DNA from: Sporosarcina sp.
GTDB taxonomy: Bacteria; Bacillota; Bacilli; Bacillales_A; Planococcaceae
Direction of reading: 5' to 3'
Length of the DNA stretch: 64,000 bases
Assembly: GCA_029257435.1 (NCBI GenBank)
Contig: JARIBI010000155.1
Span: 39,321 to 103,320 of the forward strand
The notes beneath the pieces are model-generated. The model saw nothing but the letters and a program-made list of their open reading frames with translations. It was not told the DNA's origin and ran no database searches. Position 1 is the stretch's first letter, and the number at the start of each line of letters is the position of its first letter. The position numbers were made by a program, and so were the translations under genes. Of this stretch, positions 54,690 through 64,000 are shown one piece after another.

Positions 54690-55487
54690 TTATTTAGTAA
54701 ACAAAGATTTCAACTTCCCGAAGAATCCAGGTTTCCCTGTATCCACGGACATCAGCGGCACGGATTCGCCTAATATTCTGCGTGCGATATTACGATATCC
54801 AAGCGCGGCAGGATTATTAGGATCCATTACAACCGGTTCTCCTTTGTTGGAAGACGAAATAACTTTTTCATCATCAAGAACAATTCCTAGCAAATCGATT
54901 GAAAGATGAGTTGTAATATCATTTACATCCAATGTATCGCCAGAATTGATAAGATTACGCCGTATCCGGTTAATGATGAGCTTTGGCGGCTCAATATCTT
55001 CTTGTTCCAGTAATCCGATGATACGATCCGCATCACGAACCGCCGAAATTTCCGGGGTTGTAACGACAATCGCGCGGTCAGCACCTGCCACTGCGTTTTT
55101 GTATCCTTGTTCAATTCCCGCAGGACAATCTATCAAAATATAATCATAATCACGTTTCAACTCGGTGATTAGGTCTTTCATCTGTTCCGGCGTGACTGCG
55201 TTCTTGTCCGTTGTCTGTGCAGCAGGCAGCAAGAACAAACGATCTTCGAACCGCTTGTCCTTGACGAGCGCCTGCTGAATTCGGCAGCGGCCTTCAATGA
55301 CATCAACCAGATCGTAAATAATACGATTCTCAAGGCCAAGAATGACGTCTAAATTTCTCAATCCAATATCTGTATCGACTAGACAAACTTTCTTACCTTG
55401 AAGGGCCAATGCAGTACCGAGGTTTGCTGACGAAGTAGTTTTTCCGACTCCGCCTTTACCAGATGTTATAACAATCGCTTCTCCCAC
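54690..55487 (-). CDS. minD: Septum site-determining protein MinD
   Basis: MGEAIVITSGKGGVGKTTSSANLGTALA. Confidence 0.98.
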   Translation of the reverse strand: MGEAIVITSGKGGVGKTTSSANLGTALALQGKKVCLVDTDIGLRNLDVILGLENRIIYDLVDVIEGRCRIQQALVKDKRFEDRLFLLPAAQTTDKNAVTPEQMKDLITELKRDYDYILIDCPAGIEQGYKNAVAGADRAIVVTTPEISAVRDADRIIGLLEQEDIEPPKLIINRIRRNLINSGDTLDVNDITTHLSIDLLGIVLDDEKVISSSNKGEPVVMDPNNPAALGYRNIARRILGESVPLMSVDTGKPGFFGKLKSLFTK

Positions 55488-55488
55488 A

Positions 55489-56169
55489 TTAGCACCCCCC
55501 TTTAAATGTTGACAAACCAGGCCTCAGAAGTCTCAAATCCTGCAAACGGTCAATGGCGATAAATCCATTGGTATGCAAGTAAGCGCATTCCATTTCAGGT
55601 TGCTCAGACAATATTGCGAGCTCGTCTGTCATTGTTTCCATTTGGTCCGCAATCATGAGGTGTGTTGCTTCCAACCACGAAGCTGCAATGACAGCTTCCC
55701 GATTTCCTGCGTTTCCTGCATGCGCTTTCCCTTTTAATCTGCCAAGTATATAAATGCTTCCTGCTGCAGAAACATGTCCATTTGGATTCACATCACCTAT
55801 AACGACGAGATCCCCTTTGGCACGAACTTCCTGACCGGAACGAACAATACCAATATACGTTTCTGATTGTTGTTCCTGCACGCGGTGGTTGCATTCTTCC
55901 ATCGTAATGACATCACTTTGAATCTTTGAAACACGTAAATGCCCAGCTGACTGGACTATTTGAATAATCTCTTTGGCTGCCTGATCACTGCAATACCGTG
56001 ACCCTGTATGGATTTGTACTTCGACAGCGCCTTCTAAACCTGGATCCTGTGCTTTCTTGCCTAACTCCTCCAATAAATCTGAATAGGCGCATTGATCGTC
56101 CAGCCGCAGGATGAGTCCATCTTTGGTCCCTTTAATCGTTACTACTTGCTGTTTCGACACTTGCGTCAC
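55489..56169 (-). CDS. minC: Septum site-determining protein MinC
   Basis: GDLVVIGDVNPNGHVSAAGSIYILGRLKGKAHAG. Confidence 0.96.
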   Translation of the reverse strand: MTQVSKQQVVTIKGTKDGLILRLDDQCAYSDLLEELGKKAQDPGLEGAVEVQIHTGSRYCSDQAAKEIIQIVQSAGHLRVSKIQSDVITMEECNHRVQEQQSETYIGIVRSGQEVRAKGDLVVIGDVNPNGHVSAAGSIYILGRLKGKAHAGNAGNREAVIAASWLEATHLMIADQMETMTDELAILSEQPEMECAYLHTNGFIAIDRLQDLRLLRPGLSTFKGGC

Positions 56170-56186
56170 CCCGCCCTATGCGAAAA

Positions 56187-56708
56187 TTACATACCGGCTT
56201 GCTTCTCTATAACTCGTTTATAAATCAAGTTTCTGAACAGCCAGCCAAACAAGACAATGAATATCAAGTTAGCAATCACTGTTGGAACGAGTCTCGCTGT
56301 CATAAATACTTCAAAACTAATCGACGTAAGTGCAATCAAACTAGCAAAAAGATATGACATCATTTCTAGCAGCACGACCATAAACAAAGACAAGAGCATT
56401 ACAGTCCCGGTAGACCGATGAACTTGACGAATGATCACATAAGCTAAGAAACAAATCAGCGGATAAAGAAACGTATATATCCCAATAATATCAATGTGAT
56501 ACATATCATACAAGAGCCCAAAGAATAAACCATAGAGAACTGACTTGCGAAGATCATAGTAAGAAGCAATGAATACTAAGTAAACAATGACAAATCTCGG
56601 AACGAGCGTATAGCGGACATCTCCCAATTCAATGGGGGAAAACAAACTGAAAACCGGTTCCAGAAAAAACAGAACGACCGCAATAAGAGGAATGATGAAC
56701 CGTTTCAT
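56187..56708 (-). CDS. mreD: Rod shape-determining protein MreD
   Basis: Multi-TM protein between mreC and minC; FFGLLYDMYHIDIIGIYTFLYP. Confidence 0.92.
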   Translation of the reverse strand: MKRFIIPLIAVVLFFLEPVFSLFSPIELGDVRYTLVPRFVIVYLVFIASYYDLRKSVLYGLFFGLLYDMYHIDIIGIYTFLYPLICFLAYVIIRQVHRSTGTVMLLSLFMVVLLEMMSYLFASLIALTSISFEVFMTARLVPTVIANLIFIVLFGWLFRNLIYKRVIEKQAGM

Positions 56709-57598
56709 GATCCATCCTTCCCCTCTGTCGCAGACGTTCCAGGGTCATCTGTCCCTTTCGAAGTAGCAGATTGTCTTTTTGCAATCATAACATGATCGAG
56801 CATTGAGAATTCTGCTGCTGGACGGACGTAAGCTAACTTAGTGAGCCCATAATCATCGGTCGACACTTCAGTCACTTCTCCAATTAAAAGACCTTTCGGG
56901 AAAATTCCGCCGAGGCCGGAAGACATAACTTTTTGACCCACTTTCACTTCAAAACCGGAATCGATCCGTTTCATAATCAATTCGCCACGTTCAGGATCGT
57001 ATCCTTCCATCAGACCAAAAATATCTTTCTTTCCGGGAATCATCGCAGATACACGGAAGTTCTGGTTTTCAGTCGACAACAATTCAACCGTGGAAGTGAA
57101 CGGTGTCACGAGGACAACTTTTCCGACAAGGCCATTGGCAGTCAGCACGGCCATGTTGAGTTTCACACCCTGGCTTTCACCTTTGTCGACAATAATTTTC
57201 TCTTCCCATTGATCGGGGTTCCGTGAAATAACAGTCGCTTGAATAGGATCATACGCACGCAGATCATCTTTTTTATCGATAATTTTACGTAAACGCTCAT
57301 TCTCTTCTTTGATGTCTGCAAGTTCCACTTCAGTTGAAGCATATTCGGTCAGACGAGCTTTTAACGTCTTGTTTTCTTCATATGTATTCAAAATTCCATC
57401 AATGTCATCGAAAAATCCGGTAATGGAGTGGGCCGGTTTGGAGAATAGAGATTGTCCAAAACCGACGACATCCTTCACCATCTTTTCAGGGAGGTTGGCG
57501 CTTTGCCGGTCTTTAAGAGAAAAAGCTATCAATGCCACCAGGACAATTACGCCCACCAGCAATAAAATTAAACGTTTGTTCGAAAAAAATCGCGGCAT
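56705..57598 (-). CDS. mreC: Rod shape-determining protein MreC
   Basis: N-terminal TM + coiled coil, VISRNPDQWEEKIIVDKGESQGVKLNMAV, GLVGKV. Confidence 0.96.
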   Translation of the reverse strand: MPRFFSNKRLILLLVGVIVLVALIAFSLKDRQSANLPEKMVKDVVGFGQSLFSKPAHSITGFFDDIDGILNTYEENKTLKARLTEYASTEVELADIKEENERLRKIIDKKDDLRAYDPIQATVISRNPDQWEEKIIVDKGESQGVKLNMAVLTANGLVGKVVLVTPFTSTVELLSTENQNFRVSAMIPGKKDIFGLMEGYDPERGELIMKRIDSGFEVKVGQKVMSSGLGGIFPKGLLIGEVTEVSTDDYGLTKLAYVRPAAEFSMLDHVMIAKRQSATSKGTDDPGTSATEGKDGS

Positions 57599-57617
57599 TG
57601 CCGATATCCTCCCTCAA

Positions 57618-58634
57618 TTATTTCGCTTGCATTTTTTTAATGACGTCAAAATTATCAAGTGCTTTACCTGTACCGATCGCCACACAATCCAAAGGATCTT
57701 CAGCGATGAATACTGGCATATTCGTTTCATCAGAAATCACCTTGTCCAAGTTGCGCAAAAGTGCACCACCGCCTGTTAGGACGATTCCGCGTTCCATTAC
57801 ATCTGCAGACAATTCTGGCGGTGTTGTTTCTAATGTCTTTTTCACACCATCGACAATTTGCAACAATGATTCGCGCAGTGCTTCGACAATTTCATCTTGA
57901 GAGATTTCAAGCGTTTTTGGAAGACCTGTCAACAAGTCCCGTCCACGGATTTCCATTTTCTCAGATGTCTCAAGCACGCTGGCAGAACCAATTTCAATCT
58001 TAATCGCTTCAGCTGTGCGTTCCCCGATTGTTAAGTTATACGTTTTACGGATATAACTGATGATTGCTGCATCCATCGTATCACCACCGACACGAATCGA
58101 CTCACTCGTTACGATTCCTCCTAAAGAAATCACCGCAACTTCAGTCGTTCCGCCACCGATATCAACAACCATACTGCCAGTAGGTTCCCAAACTGGTAGA
58201 TTGGCACCAATTGCAGCTGCAAACGGCTCTTCAATCGTGTACGCATCTTTTGCGCCAGCTTGACGAGCTGCGTCAATCACCGCGCGCTGTTCAACGGATG
58301 TAATTCCGTAAGGCACACAAACCATAACGTTTGGCTTTTTCCATGCGCCGCCAGAAGCTTTAGTCGCTTCCTTCATGTAGTGCTCGATCATTGCTGTTGT
58401 AATATCAAAATCAGCAATAACTCCGTCTTTCATCGGGCGTGTTGCAACGATCGATCCCGGCGTACGGCCGATCATATTTTTCGCAGCACTACCTACAGCT
58501 ACGATTTCATTTGTCATCGTATTTTTCGCAACTACGGATGGTTCCCGCAGAACAATTCCTTTTCCTTTGATAAAAACCAACGTATTGGCGGTGCCGAGGT
58601 CAATCCCGACATCTCTCGCTCCTAGTCCAAACAA
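57618..58634 (-). CDS. mreB: Rod shape-determining protein MreB (probable TTG start at 58634)
   Basis: [44 protein letters not shown] before TTG. Confidence 0.96.
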   Translation of the reverse strand: MFGLGARDVGIDLGTANTLVFIKGKGIVLREPSVVAKNTMTNEIVAVGSAAKNMIGRTPGSIVATRPMKDGVIADFDITTAMIEHYMKEATKASGGAWKKPNVMVCVPYGITSVEQRAVIDAARQAGAKDAYTIEEPFAAAIGANLPVWEPTGSMVVDIGGGTTEVAVISLGGIVTSESIRVGGDTMDAAIISYIRKTYNLTIGERTAEAIKIEIGSASVLETSEKMEIRGRDLLTGLPKTLEISQDEIVEALRESLLQIVDGVKKTLETTPPELSADVMERGIVLTGGGALLRNLDKVISDETNMPVFIAEDPLDCVAIGTGKALDNFDVIKKMQAK

Positions 58635-58723
58635 ATTCGTTCTTCCTTTCTGCAGTACCGTTTTATGAGGCTTCTTAAAAGCATACACCATAGTATAACG
58701 GAAAGGCGAACAAATTCACAGTG

Positions 58724-59446
58724 TCACATGTATCCCTTTTCTTTAAGGGAGATAAAGCGCTGATCTCCTATGATAATATGATCCAAAAGATCGATACCCA
58801 TGAGTTCCCCAGCTTCTGCAAGTCGTTTTGTCACTTCAATATCTTCAGGAGACGGTGTTGCATTGCCTGAAGGATGATTATGCGCAACGACTAGTGATGC
58901 CGCAGAGCGTTTCACAGCTTCCCGGAATATTTCTCTCGGATGCACGATTGAAGAATTCAAACTGCCTATGAAAATCGTCTGCTTATGCAGCACTTCGTTT
59001 TTCACATTCAAAAACAGCACGACAAAATGTTCTTGCGTCAATTTCGACATGTCAGTCATTAAATAAGCTGCTGCATCTTCAGGCGACTTAATCGCGTAGC
59101 GGCCCGTTTGTGCAACCGAGTAAATTCGTTTACCGAGTTCAGCTGCTGCCATGATCTGCACGGCTTTGGCATCCCCTACACCTTTGACCGCTGTCAATTC
59201 TTCAATTGTGACGTCACGCAAGTCCTGGATTTTATCAAACTCAGATAATAGTTTGTTCGCAAGGACGAGGACGGATTCCTCACGGGAACCCGTACGGAGT
59301 AATATCGCAACAAGCTCCTGATTGGATAAACTGGCTGCTCCTTGGCGAGTCATCCGCTCACGCGGTCTGTCGGCAAAATGGATATCCCGAATCATTAACG
59401 TATCTTTATAATCCGTCGGCATCAGCGCTCGTCCCCTTTTAGCCAA
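58724..59446 (-). CDS. radC: RadC family JAB-domain protein
   Basis: VAHNHPSGNATPSPEDIEVTKRLAEAGELMGIDLLDHIIIG. Confidence 0.97.
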   Translation of the reverse strand: MAKRGRALMPTDYKDTLMIRDIHFADRPRERMTRQGAASLSNQELVAILLRTGSREESVLVLANKLLSEFDKIQDLRDVTIEELTAVKGVGDAKAVQIMAAAELGKRIYSVAQTGRYAIKSPEDAAAYLMTDMSKLTQEHFVVLFLNVKNEVLHKQTIFIGSLNSSIVHPREIFREAVKRSAASLVVAHNHPSGNATPSPEDIEVTKRLAEAGELMGIDLLDHIIIGDQRFISLKEKGYM

Positions 59447-60018
59447 ATGAGACCATTCGCGCGCATTACGTCTGCAAGCTCCGCAATTGGAAGACCTACA
59501 ACATTATCGTAATCGCCTGAAATTTCTTGAACAAGCAATCCCCCTGCTGTTTGAATACCGTAGCCGCCTGCTTTGTCCAGCGGGTCACCTGTTGCTGCAT
59601 ATGCTTGAATAAGTGCATGATCCAACTTCCGAAATGTCACTTCGGTAATGGATGAAAAATGGGTGACCGCGCCTTTTCTCAAAATGGTGACGCCGGTTAT
59701 GACACTGTGAGTCCGCCCCGACAGCTCTTCTAGAAATTCTGCCGCTTGCGCAACAGACTTCGGCTTCGGGTACACCTTTCCGTCTAACGCGACCACCGTA
59801 TCAGCTCCAATTACTAGAGACTCTGGGTGGTCTTCATATATAGCGGACGCCTTAATGGACGACAGGGCTCTCGCATAAGTTTCCGGATTTTCACCATTTT
59901 CTATCGGACGTTCGTCTGCGCTGCTTGCGAACACTGTAAATGGCATCCCTAATCGTCCGAGCAATTCCTTTCGCCGCGGTGAAGCAGAAGCTAGAATAAG
60001 TGTTTCATTCGTTTCAAA
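59422..60018 (-). CDS. maf: Maf family nucleotide pyrophosphatase (internal Met start likely)
   Basis: LILASASPRRKELLGRLGMPFTVF, VIGADTVVALDGKVYPKP. Confidence 0.96.
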   Translation of the reverse strand, partial: FETNETLILASASPRRKELLGRLGMPFTVFASSADERPIENGENPETYARALSSIKASAIYEDHPESLVIGADTVVALDGKVYPKPKSVAQAAEFLEELSGRTHSVITGVTILRKGAVTHFSSITEVTFRKLDHALIQAYAATGDPLDKAGGYGIQTAGGLLVQEISGDYDNVVGLPIAELADVMRANGLIWLKGDER

Positions 60019-60120
60019 AAACATAGTTAAATGCCCCCTTTGCCACATCATACGACAATGTGTTTCAGAAGAAAATTGTGTGGAAAACTGCAAAATATGA
60101 CTTTGACCTCTTTTCAGCTA

Positions 60121-60792
60121 TCAAAAATCAAGTTTGACACACTCCCCTGTGTCGGCATAATGAGCTAATATATGCATTTTGATGATATTCAAATCATCTG
60201 TAAACGCAGTGATGGCGGCAATGTTAGTCGTGAATGCATCTTTTTTCTTTTCTCCTTCTGTCTGTTTTCGGGAAGCAGCCAAATCCTGAATTTCGGAAAT
60301 TTGCTTAGCGTTCAACACACTCCTCAAAAGTTCGCCTTCTCCACTGCTGCATGCTAACGGGGAAACGGTCACTTGTTTACGGAAAGCGCCTTCTTCTCCC
60401 GCTGGATCTGCATCTATTTCAGAAAGCCCTAATGCACTCCATACATAAAATTGCCCATTCGCATGCACGGATGCAGCTTTCGGCAAGTTTTCATCCGCTA
60501 TAAACGAAGCGGCTGACGCCTTTGAAGAAAATACGCCGTGCTGTTTTGCATACATCGGGATCGGAGCCCCGGCCGCTGCTGTGTCAGACTTCGATTCATC
60601 TTTCTTGCCTTCGGTTTGAGCCGATGCCGGCCCGTTCGCAGGCACTCCGGTATCCGGTGAAGCGGCGGTATCAGGCTTCTCCGTTTTTAAAAGAATAAAC
60701 CCGACAATCGCCACGGCTGCTATCCCTAACAACACCCCTTGTCCGAGCGCAAGCATAATTGTCATTTTCGTATACTTTTTCTTGAAATTCAT
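60121..60792 (-). CDS. SpoIIB-like SPOR-type protein
   Basis: Short cytosolic N-term, one TM, linker, SPOR-like YAKQHGVFSSKASAASFI; lies between comC and maf as spoIIB does in B. subtilis. Confidence 0.65.
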   Translation of the reverse strand: MNFKKKYTKMTIMLALGQGVLLGIAAVAIVGFILLKTEKPDTAASPDTGVPANGPASAQTEGKKDESKSDTAAAGAPIPMYAKQHGVFSSKASAASFIADENLPKAASVHANGQFYVWSALGLSEIDADPAGEEGAFRKQVTVSPLACSSGEGELLRSVLNAKQISEIQDLAASRKQTEGEKKKDAFTTNIAAITAFTDDLNIIKMHILAHYADTGECVKLDF

Positions 60793-60831
60793 AACAATCC
60801 CCCCAGTTTCATTAACCGTACCAAAACGGAC

Positions 60832-60870
60832 ATGAAAAAGAACAAGACTGGTGTCGTCTTGTTCTGGAAA
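60832..60870 (-). terminator. Intrinsic terminator after comC
   Basis: Minus strand AGAACAAGACGACACCAGTCTTGTTCTTTTTC. Confidence 0.8.
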
Positions 60871-60880
60871 ATTGTTCGAC

Positions 60881-61636
60881 TTAAGTAAACAACGTCAGAT
60901 ACCATCCGACAAGGGCATTTCCGTAAAAATAACTGATAACTGCTGCAACTGCGATGGAAGGACCAAAAGGCACGGGAGTTTTCCGGCCTTGGCGGGTCCT
61001 CCTGAGATGTATAATCCCTACGATTGAACCAATTAAAGCCGCAAGAAAAAGAGTAAACAGCGTCAGCTTTGTTCCAAGTACCAGACCGATAACGAAAAAT
61101 AGTTTAATATCACCGCCACCCATGCCACCCTTCGACACAATCGCAATTAAGAAGAGTACTAGGAAACCAACTGCTGCTCCAAGGAAACTATCCCACCAAG
61201 GGTTTAGCGGGCTCACAATCCTTAAAAGAGCGATTGCGATTCCAAACGGCAGCAAGATCTTGTTCGGAATCAACATATAGGAGATATCTGAAACTGTTAT
61301 AATCACGAGCATTGAAATGAAAAGAAGTGCAACAAGCAGTTCAATGGAAAACCCTGAATAATAGAATGCCAGGGCGAATAATACCCCAGTAGCGAGTTCC
61401 ATCAACGGGTAAACCGCACTGATTTTAGTTCCGCATCTACGGCATTTCCCTCGCAGAAATAAATATGAACCTACCGGAATTAAATCCATGGCTGTCAGAC
61501 GCCGATCACAAACCGTGCAATGTGAAGGGGGCGATACGATTGATTCCTTTTTCGGAACGCGAAGCCCAACCACATTATAAAACGAACCGAATACAAGTCC
61601 GTAAATGAAGAAAAAGCCAACCCACACAGCCGTCAT
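60881..61636 (-). CDS. comC: Type IV prepilin peptidase (ComC/PilD)
   Basis: GSFYNVVGLRVPKKES, CTVCDRR...CRRCGTK, GGGDIKL. Confidence 0.94.
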   Translation of the reverse strand: MTAVWVGFFFIYGLVFGSFYNVVGLRVPKKESIVSPPSHCTVCDRRLTAMDLIPVGSYLFLRGKCRRCGTKISAVYPLMELATGVLFALAFYYSGFSIELLVALLFISMLVIITVSDISYMLIPNKILLPFGIAIALLRIVSPLNPWWDSFLGAAVGFLVLFLIAIVSKGGMGGGDIKLFFVIGLVLGTKLTLFTLFLAALIGSIVGIIHLRRTRQGRKTPVPFGPSIAVAAVISYFYGNALVGWYLTLFT

Positions 61637-62331
61637 TCGTCTTCACCTGCACGAGTTGTCGGATCTTCTTTTCCTGCAGGCTTCGGCGCGTCCAGCTTCG
61701 GAACTTCAGGAACTAGTTCTTGGAGATCAGGTCGATAGAATGCTTGGAAAGAAACAGTGAGTTCAATCGGCTCTTTTTCAGCAGCCGTTTCCCGAATCTC
61801 TTCAGGTGTATCCAACTCAATCGATTGTACGACAAAAATACGTTCCGCCGCTTCCACTTCTCGTATGAATTGATCAGCCTCTTCATAATCAGAAGCAGCA
61901 AGTTCAACCTCAATCGTCATTCGTTTTAGGGCAAGCGCAGGATCTTCCGTCCCCGCATCCAGCTGCTCAGCAGATTCAATAGGCACTTCATTGAGATCAT
62001 CTTGAGTAAACGCGACGTTGTTAATCAATGCCTTCGATTTCACTTCAGCTTTTTCCAGTTGGAGGAGCAGCAAATCTTCCAGCGGAGAAACAGGAACTTT
62101 GCGTTGCAAAGGACGGGAGCTACTTGACTGCTCCACCGGCTTCCCCGCAACTTGCCGCTGCAACTCAAAGATGACTTCGCGCTGATCTACAATTGAATTA
62201 ACGACTCTAGTATTCTCTTCTTTTGCTGGCGCGTAAAGCTGGAACCAGCTATAACTGACGAGCAATACAAAGAAAATGACTGCGAAAACGAGGAGAGCAA
62301 TTTCTTTCTGTCGTTTAGTCAGACTTCGCAT
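61633..62331 (-). CDS. PilO-like protein (internal Met start at 62331)
   Basis: N-terminal TM and coiled coil, ELAASDYEEADQFIREVEAAERIFVVQSIEL; follows PilN. Confidence 0.75.
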   Translation of the reverse strand: MRSLTKRQKEIALLVFAVIFFVLLVSYSWFQLYAPAKEENTRVVNSIVDQREVIFELQRQVAGKPVEQSSSSRPLQRKVPVSPLEDLLLLQLEKAEVKSKALINNVAFTQDDLNEVPIESAEQLDAGTEDPALALKRMTIEVELAASDYEEADQFIREVEAAERIFVVQSIELDTPEEIRETAAEKEPIELTVSFQAFYRPDLQELVPEVPKLDAPKPAGKEDPTTRAGEDE

Positions 62332-63025
62332 CGGATCCCTCCTCTTCTGGAACAGCGGATTCACTGTCGTCTGTATCATTGGAAGGCGCAATGGTTTCGT
62401 CAGATGGTGCTTCATTAGTTTCTTCAGAATCAGTTGGAACTGGCGGTACTGCGCCATCAATCATTTGACGTCCATCTGTAAAGTAAATCGTGTATGTAGC
62501 AAGGTAGCGCGGCAGCCAGTTGCTGTCGACTCCTTCTTCTTGGTCAATTTCTTCCGCTTCAATCGATGAAATTGACGCAGTTTCTACAAATTCAGAAGAC
62601 AGCATCCGTGTTAAGTAATACGCAGCCTCTGTTTTGTCATCAAACTGGACTTCCACAGTCGCCTGGTGAGGCGCTGCAAATGCGAACGAACGGAAAAACC
62701 CGCGCTTCGGCAGCTGTGCCACTAAATCTTCGAGTAAGGGAGCCGTTTCATAACGATAGGTTTCCACCCACTGAACACTAGCGGCAAGCTGATCATGCGA
62801 TTGAGCCGTATCCGAACGGTTCAATCGGCCGGTTAACTCAGATTGGGTTACCTGGAGCTTCACTAACTGATTGTCCAAACGCTCTGAGTCCGCATCGACG
62901 CTGCGAGTGAGTAAAAAGAAAATGAGCCAGAAAAGAAGGGCTGCGCCAAGAAAGCCTAGCGCGACATAAAGGAGGACTGATCGCTCCTTCTCCTTTTCTG
63001 GCAATAGATTAATATCGACTAGCAT
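62315..63025 (-). CDS. PilN-like protein
   Basis: MLVDINLLPEKEKER + single TM. Confidence 0.85.
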   Translation of the reverse strand: MLVDINLLPEKEKERSVLLYVALGFLGAALLFWLIFFLLTRSVDADSERLDNQLVKLQVTQSELTGRLNRSDTAQSHDQLAASVQWVETYRYETAPLLEDLVAQLPKRGFFRSFAFAAPHQATVEVQFDDKTEAAYYLTRMLSSEFVETASISSIEAEEIDQEEGVDSNWLPRYLATYTIYFTDGRQMIDGAVPPVPTDSEETNEAPSDETIAPSNDTDDSESAVPEEEGSDAKSD

Positions 63026-63986
63026 GATGCACCTCTTTCAGCGCCAATCCAATTACCCGATTGAACGACGCGGGAACGATCCCGCCGTTTGAGAATTCAA
63101 GTGATTCCGGCAACAAAGGTCCGGCGATCACGTTTAAACGGCCCGAAACTTGTTTCAGCAATTCATCCAATTCCGCGTACTCTCCATTTACCAGCAAATG
63201 CGTAATGGTCGCTCCGCCGTTCCACATATTGTAGCGATAGAAATTGACGAGTTTTTCAAGCTCCTGAACAATTGCACGCGGGGACAGCGTATTCGAGTCC
63301 ATCGTCAGCTCAGTTGAAGAAACATCCAGTTCCGTGGCATTTTCTAAATCCACAGGCCGCATAAACTGGGGATAATGTTGATGAAAAATCGAAACGACAA
63401 GCTTTCCTGCAGTTAAATCCGCTAACAGAACATGCTCTTCCCCTGTAAAGTGGTGCTTTTCATGCGCCAGGCGATAAAGGGCGAGCGGCGCAATATCCGC
63501 AACGAGCGGTTCGAACTTAGCATTCGTTAACGCGGATTCGTAGCCATGGAGAACACTTTCTTTAGAGGCGATTAAAACCGCTTCATGAGCATCTTCATTC
63601 GGCAAGTACGGCACAACGTCAAAAACCGGATCATCGAACGGCAAATAGATCGACGAACCGATTTCTATGAAAAAGTGCCCTTTTAATTCATCTTCCATCA
63701 CGTCTTCCGGGTATGGTACTTTCCGGATCATGACATATGTATCGGGTGCAAGAAACTGGACACTGCGTTTCGCAATGCCCCATTCCTTCGCAAGCCCGTC
63801 AAGCAAAGTTGCCAGCCCAGCAGAATCGACCACGCGACCGTCATGAACGGTGTTTGGCGGCAGCGGAATTTCTACCGCTTCTTCCACTGTTAATGGTTCT
63901 CCCGCTTTGAGCTTAACGTAGCGGACGGCGTCTTCTTCAATTGTAAGTGAGATGGGCCGCTTTGGGCGGGAGAATGGGAATGGCAT
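63009..63986 (-). CDS. pilM: PilM-like type IV pilus assembly ATPase-fold protein
   Basis: SLTIEEDAVRYVKLKAG, PYPEDVMEDELKGHFFIEIGSSIYLPFDDPVFDVVP; precedes pilN. Confidence 0.88.
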   Translation of the reverse strand: MPFPFSRPKRPISLTIEEDAVRYVKLKAGEPLTVEEAVEIPLPPNTVHDGRVVDSAGLATLLDGLAKEWGIAKRSVQFLAPDTYVMIRKVPYPEDVMEDELKGHFFIEIGSSIYLPFDDPVFDVVPYLPNEDAHEAVLIASKESVLHGYESALTNAKFEPLVADIAPLALYRLAHEKHHFTGEEHVLLADLTAGKLVVSIFHQHYPQFMRPVDLENATELDVSSTELTMDSNTLSPRAIVQELEKLVNFYRYNMWNGGATITHLLVNGEYAELDELLKQVSGRLNVIAGPLLPESLEFSNGGIVPASFNRVIGLALKEVHHASRY

Positions 63987-64000
63987 GGGTTGGCTCCTTA

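Overview
This 64 kb window is a low-GC Firmicute (Bacillales) chromosome segment. Gene content and order suggest a Planococcaceae/Sporosarcina-like spore former; that assignment is inference, with no database search done. Most of it is conserved core genome: dfrA-thyA; an HMA_2-type heavy-metal P-type ATPase cluster; cvfC and an ABC-F gene; a POT transporter; proline dehydrogenase; an MCP; ilvA; an SSADH; selD-mnmH; tcdA, 6S RNA and aspS-hisS with a T-box; amidase, dtd, relA, apt and recJ; secDF, yajC, tgt, queA, ruvB and ruvA; safA-like and pheA; the obg, spo0B, rpmA, prp and rplU block; spoIVFB/FA; minDC, mreDCB, radC, maf and a spoIIB-like gene; and a comC-type prepilin peptidase with pilO/pilN/pilM. 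I found no rRNA, tRNA, CRISPR array or intact mobile element. The least explained element is an array of about 15 degenerate units with a 20-bp period (TTATGAKCACWTTCCCNGRT) at about 24582-24882. It lies in the long non-coding gap between the convergent mnmH and tcdA genes. Other points of interest are the CPC-less P1B-like ATPase with its HMA_2 partner proteins, an unlisted 25-codon membrane microprotein gene, an orphan 239-codon ORF, a selD-mnmH pair without selA/selB nearby, and a perfect palindrome at the POT transporter promoter.
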